Assembly: GCA_003963115.1 (NCBI GenBank)
Contig: RXJQ01000040.1
Span: forward strand, 83,752-147,751
Direction: 5' to 3'
Source: Burkholderiales bacterium
GTDB lineage: Bacteria; Pseudomonadota; Gammaproteobacteria; Burkholderiales; Burkholderiaceae_C
Length of the DNA stretch: 64,000 nt
In this document: one piece after another, positions 59,661 to 64,000 of the stretch
Position numbering within the stretch: position 1 is the stretch's first letter
How the letters are laid out: every line of letters starts with the position of its first letter
Program-made: the position numbers and the translations under genes
The notes under the pieces: generated by a model
Database searches by the model: none
Told to the model about the DNA's origin: nothing
Seen by the model: the letters and a program-made list of their open reading frames with translations, nothing else

Positions 59661-59676
59661 GCACCCATCCTGCGCT

Positions 59677-59958
59677 TCAATCCACGATCTGCACGCCCGA
59701 ACCGAAGGCCACGCGGCCCTTGATGGCCTGGGCTGCTTCAGTGGGCTCGGGGTAGTACCAGACCGCGTCGGGCTTCATGTCGCCATTGGCCAGCAGGCTC
59801 ATGTAGTGGGCCTGGCCTTTCCACAGGCAGCTGGTGCGGTGGTTGCTGAAGGTGGTGTACTCGCGCTTGAGCGAGGCTTCGGGGAAGTAGTGGTTGCCTT
59901 CCACGGTGACGATGTCGTCGCTGTCGGCCACGGTCACGCCGTTCCAGATGGCTTTCAT
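59677..59958 (-). CDS. DUF427 domain protein
   Basis: The ATG at 59958 has AAGGAG upstream and gives 93 residues. It is one DUF427 domain: MKAIWNGVTVADSDD, 'VEGNHYFPEASL', 'SCLWKGQAHYMSL' and 'AVWYYPEPTEAAQAIKGRVAF'. This is a small beta barrel of unknown role, widespread in bacteria and fungi. It converges on the PEP-CTERM gene with 16 bases between stops and is divergent from the exported cupin gene. Confidence 0.92.
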   Translation of the reverse strand: MKAIWNGVTVADSDDIVTVEGNHYFPEASLKREYTTFSNHRTSCLWKGQAHYMSLLANGDMKPDAVWYYPEPTEAAQAIKGRVAFGSGVQIVD

Positions 59959-60050
59959 GGGGGCTCCTTGTGTGTTGCGTGCGCTGTGCGCGCAGAGGTG
60001 CAGCATGATGTCATGATGCGCTCAGACTGCAACCCACACAGGATGACACC

Positions 60051-60467
60051 ATGACCGCATCGAAGCGATTGTCCACGCTGCTCAAGGCCGCCCTTGTGTT
60101 CAGCGCGGGTTTTGCCACGGCTCTCGTGGCCCAGACGTATACGGATTCGCCACAACGGATCGAGCTCAAGCGCACGGACCTCACGGGGGCCCCGGGCATG
60201 GAGGTGATCGCCTCGACGGCCGAGTACAAGACGGGTGACAGCATCGAGCGGCATTCCCACCCCGGTGTGGAGGTGGCCTATGTCCTGCAAGGCGCGTCGA
60301 TCCAGGTGCCGGGCAAGGAGCCCAGCACCCTGCCTACCGGCACCGCCTTGCTGAACCTGCGCGATGTCAAGCACGCGGGCTTCAAGGTCGTGGGCGATGT
60401 GCCGCTCAAGCTGTTCACCGTGCACGTGGTCGACAAGGGCCAGCCTCTGTACGACTTCTCCAAGTGA
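60051..60467 (+). CDS. Exported cupin-domain protein
   Basis: This 138-residue protein has an N-terminal hydrophobic segment (about 10-27, LLKAALVFSAGFATALVA) that is a signal or anchor. A cupin barrel follows, with motif 1 'IERHSHPGVEVAYVLQG' (two His and a Glu) and motif 2 'LRDVKHAGFKVVG' (His). The complete His/Glu set predicts a bound metal. It may act in the periplasm. It is followed nine bases on by the hydroxyacid dehydrogenase gene. Confidence 0.88.
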   Translation: MTASKRLSTLLKAALVFSAGFATALVAQTYTDSPQRIELKRTDLTGAPGMEVIASTAEYKTGDSIERHSHPGVEVAYVLQGASIQVPGKEPSTLPTGTALLNLRDVKHAGFKVVGDVPLKLFTVHVVDKGQPLYDFSK

Positions 60468-60476
60468 TGACGGGGC

Positions 60477-61445
60477 ATGAGCAACGCTGCATTGCCCTGT
60501 CAGGTCGTGTTTCTCGATGCCGGCACCCTGCCTTGCCCGCTGCCATGGTCTGAACACCTCGATGCGCCTTTGCTGACCCGGCTGGACTACATGGCGCATG
60601 AACGCAGCGCCCCTGCCGAGGTGCCTGCGCGCGTCGCCCAGGCCGACATCCTCATCGTCAACAAGGTGCGACTGAGCGCCGAGCTGATGGACCAGGCGCC
60701 GCGCCTGCGCTGCATCTGTATTGCTGCCGCAGGCACGGACAATGTGGACCTGCAGGCCGCGCGTGCGCGAGGCATCTCGGTACACAACGTGCCCGATTAC
60801 GGCAGTGATTCGGTCGCCGAGCACGTGGTGGCCACGCTGCTGGCCTTGCGTCGGCACCTCGTTGACTACAGCCAGGCTGCGGTGGACGGGCGCTGGTCGG
60901 CCTCGCCGCATTTCTGCTGGCATGGCCCCCGCATCCGCCCTGTCGCGGGCACGACGATGGGCATCGCGGGACGAGGCCGCATCGGCCAGGCCACAGCGCG
61001 GCTGGTGCAGGGCCTGGGCATGCGCGTGCTGTTTGCCCAGCGGCCCGGCAAGCCATTGGCCGATGACGAGCGGCCCCTGGAGACGCTGCTGGCCGAGTGC
61101 GATGCCGTGAGCCTGCACGTGCCGCTCACGCCGGATACGCGCGGCCTGATCGACGCGCGCCGCCTGGCCTTGATGAAGCCCGGGGCCGTGCTGATCAACA
61201 CGGGGCGTGGTGCGCTGGTGGAGGCGCCCGCGCTGGTGCAGGCACTCAAGGCCGGGCAACTGGCCGGCGCGGCCATCGACGTGCTGGACACCGAACCGCC
61301 GCCACCCGACCACCCTCTGCTCTCGCGTGACATCCCGAATCTGCTGCTGACGCCGCACTCGGCCTGGGCCAGCGAGGCCGCGCAGCAGAAGCTGGCTTCG
61401 CGTCTGGCCGAGCTGGTGGCGGCGCACATGAAGGGCGAGGCTTGA
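60477..61445 (+). CDS. D-2-hydroxyacid dehydrogenase, probable hydroxypyruvate reductase
   Basis: The 322-residue protein is of D-isomer-specific dehydrogenase type: NAD-binding GRGRIG, catalytic Arg in NTGRGAL, Glu in LDTEPP and His in TPHSAW. The glycerate kinase gene begins seven bases later on the same strand. That makes hydroxypyruvate or tartronate-semialdehyde reduction to D-glycerate the best guess; the product would then be phosphorylated. The cytoplasmic pair would feed glycerate carbon into central metabolism. Confidence 0.9.
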   Translation: MSNAALPCQVVFLDAGTLPCPLPWSEHLDAPLLTRLDYMAHERSAPAEVPARVAQADILIVNKVRLSAELMDQAPRLRCICIAAAGTDNVDLQAARARGISVHNVPDYGSDSVAEHVVATLLALRRHLVDYSQAAVDGRWSASPHFCWHGPRIRPVAGTTMGIAGRGRIGQATARLVQGLGMRVLFAQRPGKPLADDERPLETLLAECDAVSLHVPLTPDTRGLIDARRLALMKPGAVLINTGRGALVEAPALVQALKAGQLAGAAIDVLDTEPPPPDHPLLSRDIPNLLLTPHSAWASEAAQQKLASRLAELVAAHMKGEA

Positions 61446-61451
61446 GCGAAC

Positions 61452-62807
61452 ATGGGGAACGTAGAGACGACAACCGCGCCGTCTGGCCTGCTGCGCCATC
61501 TGTACGACGTGGCCGTGGCCCGTGCCCACCCGGCACAGGTGCTGCCCGCGCATCTGCCCGCGCCGCCCAAAGGCCGGACCGTGGTCATCGGTGCGGGCAA
61601 GGCGTCGGGTGCCATGGCCCGCGCCTTGGAAGCGGCCTGGCCCACTGACCGGCCACTGAGCGGGGTGGTGGTCACGCGCTATGGGCATGTACCGCCACAG
61701 CCCGCAGCAAGCGCTGGCCTCAGTCCCCCTCGCATCGCCATTCTGGAAGCGGCCCATCCCGTGCCAGATGAGGCCGGCCTGCAGGCCACACAAGCCATGG
61801 TGGCGGCCTTGCATGGCCTCACACCCGATGACCTGGTGATCGCCTTGATGTCCGGTGGTGGCTCGGCTTTGCTGACCCTGCCCCTGCCCGGCTGGTCTTT
61901 GCAAGGTGAGCAAGACCTGCATCGCCAGTTGCTGCGCAGTGGTGCCGCGATCGGCGAGATGAACACGGTGCGCCGGCATCTGTCGGCGATCAAGGGCGGG
62001 CGGCTCGCGCGCATGTGCGGCCCTGCCCCCTTGCTCACCCTGGCCATCTCCGACGTGCCCGGCGACCGCCTGGAAGACATCGCCAGCGGCCCCACGGTGG
62101 GGGACCCCACGACCTGTGCCGAGGCCTTGTCCGTCATCGAACGATTTCGGCTCGACCTGCCGCCCGCGCTCATCGCCGCATTGCGCCGTGACGAGCTGGA
62201 AACCGTCAAGCCCGGCGACGCAGCCTTGGCTGAGCACCAGGCCCGTCTGATCGCCACGCCGATGAACATGCTGCAAGCCGCCGCACAGGCCGCGCGAGAA
62301 GCAGGTTATTCGGCCTGCATCCTGAGTGACCGCATCGAGGGCGAGGCGCGCGAGGTCGGCAAGGTCCATACGGCGCTGGCGCTGCAAGCCGCGCGATACG
62401 GGTCACCCTTCAGGCCGCCTTGTGTGCTGCTGTCAGGCGGTGAAACCACGGTCACGCTCGATGAGAGGGCGCAGGAGCTCGGTAGCGGCGGCCGCTGTAC
62501 CGAGTTCCTGCTGAGCGCTGCGCTGGCTCTGCAAGGCGAGCCAAGTGTCTGGATGCTGGCGGCCGACACCGATGGCATTGACGGCCACAGCGAGGCGGCG
62601 GGGGCCTGGATCGGCCCTCATACCTTGGGCGTGGCGCAAGCCATGGGGCTGGACCCCCGCGCCATGCTGGAGGCCCACGATTCAGGCCGCTTCTTCGAGA
62701 CCCTGGGCGAACGCGTGCTGCCCGGGCCCACGTTCACCAATGTGAACGACTTTCGCGCCGTACTGATCAGTCAGCCTGACGGCGTGCGCGACGCCAGCGG
62801 CGGCTGA
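61452..62807 (+). CDS. Glycerate 2-kinase (MOFRL family)
   Basis: This 451-residue protein has both domains of the MOFRL glycerate kinases. The N-terminal part (about 1-290) includes VIGAGKASGAMA, 'MSGGGSALLTLP' and 'NTVRRHLSAIKGGRLA'. The C-terminal MOFRL part includes 'VLLSGGETTV', GRCTEFLL, 'AADTDGIDGHSEAAGAW' and 'GPTFTNVNDFRAVLI'. It phosphorylates D-glycerate to 2-phosphoglycerate. It is the second gene of the reductase-kinase pair. Its last 41 bases overlap the convergent PEP-CTERM gene. Confidence 0.93.
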   Translation: MGNVETTTAPSGLLRHLYDVAVARAHPAQVLPAHLPAPPKGRTVVIGAGKASGAMARALEAAWPTDRPLSGVVVTRYGHVPPQPAASAGLSPPRIAILEAAHPVPDEAGLQATQAMVAALHGLTPDDLVIALMSGGGSALLTLPLPGWSLQGEQDLHRQLLRSGAAIGEMNTVRRHLSAIKGGRLARMCGPAPLLTLAISDVPGDRLEDIASGPTVGDPTTCAEALSVIERFRLDLPPALIAALRRDELETVKPGDAALAEHQARLIATPMNMLQAAAQAAREAGYSACILSDRIEGEAREVGKVHTALALQAARYGSPFRPPCVLLSGGETTVTLDERAQELGSGGRCTEFLLSAALALQGEPSVWMLAADTDGIDGHSEAAGAWIGPHTLGVAQAMGLDPRAMLEAHDSGRFFETLGERVLPGPTFTNVNDFRAVLISQPDGVRDASGG

Positions 62808-63816
62808 AGGGCAGCACCAGCAGACCGGCCAGGGCCATGGCCCAGACCTCGGGTTCGGGGATGGGCGGCTTGATCACGTCTGCTGTCACGAAGATGCCGT
62901 CTTCGGGTTGCGCGGGGAAGTGGCCGATCACGGAGTTGTCGAAGGCCGAGCCGTTCCAGTGCACGCGGTAGACCGAGCCAGAGGTCTCCGAGGTCACCAC
63001 GGCATCGCCGATGTAGGGCGTGAAGTCACTGGCCGGTGCCTTGATGACGTTTTGCGGATAGGACGCCGCATAAAAGCCTTCCACCGGGTTGCCGCTGCTG
63101 CCCAGGTTCAAAGGCACGAAGCTCACCATTTCAGCCCCGGGCAGGCCGGTCACGGCCGTGGTCACGGTGCCGCCCGGCGTGATGGCACGCAGCACGCCAG
63201 AGCCCTCGGAGGCGACGAACAGCGTGCCCTTGGCATAGCCGCCAAAATTCTGAGGCGTAAAGCTCAGGCCTTCGGCGTCCTCACCCACGTTGGCCAGCAA
63301 GGTGGCCGTGCCGGTGTTGCTGACCTGGTAGATCTTGCCCTGGTTGGTGGCCACGATCATCTGGTTGCCATACAGGCCATAGGGGTCGAAAGCCAGGCTG
63401 CGCACGCCGCCTTGCAGGCCGGTGACGAAGTTGCCTTGTGAGCTGCCGTCATGTGCGATGCGCACCACCGTGCCTGCGGCTTCAGAGCCCGCGAAGATGT
63501 CGCGTGGGCCATAGCCGCCGATGCCCAGTGAGCTGCTCACGTAGATCTCGCCGGAAAAACCCGGAATGGGCGCACCGAACGTGGCCAGGCTGCCGCCAGT
63601 GAGGTTGCTTGTGTACAACTGGTTGTTGTTGGTGCCGTAGTAGACCGAGCCCACGAATTTGTCGCCCGCATAGGCAAAGCCAATGGCGGCAGTGTTGCCT
63701 ACGCTCGTGGCCAGGTCTGTGCTGGTCACAAAGGGGTTGAAGGAGATCGCCTGGGCAGTGGACGCCACGGTCGCCAGCGCGAATACGCCGACGAGGGGGT
63801 AAAGCTTGGTGCGCAT
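62767..63816 (-). CDS. PEP-CTERM protein with beta-propeller-like body
   Basis: This 349-residue protein has a signal peptide ending STAQA. It has a body of repeated short beta units with a four-strand rhythm ('GSVYYGTNNNQLYTSNL', 'TVVRIAHDGSSQGNFVTGL', 'GKIYQVSNTGTATLLANVG', 'GVLRAITPGGTVTTAVTGL') that look like propeller blades. A PEP-CTERM tail (IPEPEVWAMAL, hydrophobic helix, RRWRRARRQ) ends it. It probably binds a surface ligand or calcium. It overlaps the glycerate kinase 3' end by 41 bases. Confidence 0.88.
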   Translation of the reverse strand: MRTKLYPLVGVFALATVASTAQAISFNPFVTSTDLATSVGNTAAIGFAYAGDKFVGSVYYGTNNNQLYTSNLTGGSLATFGAPIPGFSGEIYVSSSLGIGGYGPRDIFAGSEAAGTVVRIAHDGSSQGNFVTGLQGGVRSLAFDPYGLYGNQMIVATNQGKIYQVSNTGTATLLANVGEDAEGLSFTPQNFGGYAKGTLFVASEGSGVLRAITPGGTVTTAVTGLPGAEMVSFVPLNLGSSGNPVEGFYAASYPQNVIKAPASDFTPYIGDAVVTSETSGSVYRVHWNGSAFDNSVIGHFPAQPEDGIFVTADVIKPPIPEPEVWAMALAGLLVLPFSRRWRRARRQAD

Positions 63817-64000
63817 GGGTCTGTCCTCATCAGGTTGCGGATTAGAAGTTCGGACATGTTAAGAAACCAGCTGAAACCGCTCCATCCCTAGAATCGCGTC
63901 TGCGGACTAGGGATACGCTGAAGAAGTAGCCGCATTTTCGGGTCGGCAGACACCGGCGCGACCCAGAGCAATGAAGTTCGTCACTTGGCGCATTTACCGC

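Noticed and set aside
63971..64000. Possible start of a plus-strand gene at the right edge (ATG plus nine sense codons)
   Set aside because: Too short to support; no clear ribosome-binding site and it runs off the window. The rest of 63817-64000 shows nothing recognisable.

Overview
The window is high-GC chromosomal DNA from a betaproteobacterium, most likely Burkholderiales of the Leptothrix/Rubrivivax/Aquabacterium type. The evidence is the GC-rich codon usage, the housekeeping genes (apaG, mltA, priA, slyX, a COG4389 'recombinase' membrane protein, a proQ-type gene) and five exported PEP-CTERM proteins, which imply an exosortase elsewhere in the genome. The genus is a guess. I see no tRNA, rRNA, CRISPR array, insertion sequence or prophage.

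Layout. 1-9.2 kb: the N-terminal part of an alpha-2-macroglobulin, small envelope proteins, a methyltransferase, a kinase-like/P-loop fusion, a DHH protein, an acyl-CoA dehydrogenase, a 30-residue membrane peptide and SlyX. 9.2-19.2 kb: a PAS/GAF hybrid kinase, pepD coupled to a DTW-domain tRNA-modification gene, a divergent trhP-like gene, a TonB-dependent receptor and a hemolysin-III protein. 19.2-25.5 kb: a hybrid kinase with an ETR1-like ethylene-binding domain and a coupled response regulator. These are divergent from a class I cyclic di-GMP riboswitch that precedes a secreted Pro-rich protein, a short secretin and an HU protein with a histone-like tail. 25.5-30.1 kb: a sterol-desaturase-family enzyme divergent from an AraC regulator, a ProQ/FinO protein, a membrane protein and a methyltransferase. 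30.1-36.1 kb: a tight seven-gene operon of unknown function (PEP-CTERM protein, three tail-collar proteins, GNAT, exported DUF6916-like protein, patatin-like membrane protein). 36.2-42.1 kb: an unknown protein, a SET-domain protein, a hybrid kinase, two related PEP-CTERM proteins and a 70-residue protein.

42.1-43.1 kb is a gene-free, relatively AT-rich stretch with DnaA boxes and a duplicated module, followed by priA. It is a candidate replication origin or DnaA-binding locus. 45.2-53.0 kb: an HDOD protein, an unknown exported protein, an esterase, cyanase, and an MHYT hybrid kinase with an HD-GYP regulator; the kinase start codon lies in a strong hairpin. 53.1-57.0 kb: mltA head-to-head with a 49-residue peptide, the COG4389 protein and apaG. 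57.1-64 kb: cupins, a transglutaminase-like protein, a DapB-like protein, PEP-CTERM proteins, DUF427, and a hydroxypyruvate reductase/glycerate kinase pair.

Two themes run through the window. The first is signalling: four hybrid histidine kinases, two further regulators and several links to cyclic di-GMP (riboswitch, HD-GYP, HDOD). The second is surface and export biology: PEP-CTERM proteins, a secretin, tail-collar proteins and a TonB receptor. The most notable loci are the ethylene-receptor-like kinase beside the riboswitch-controlled surface genes, and the seven-gene tail-collar operon.
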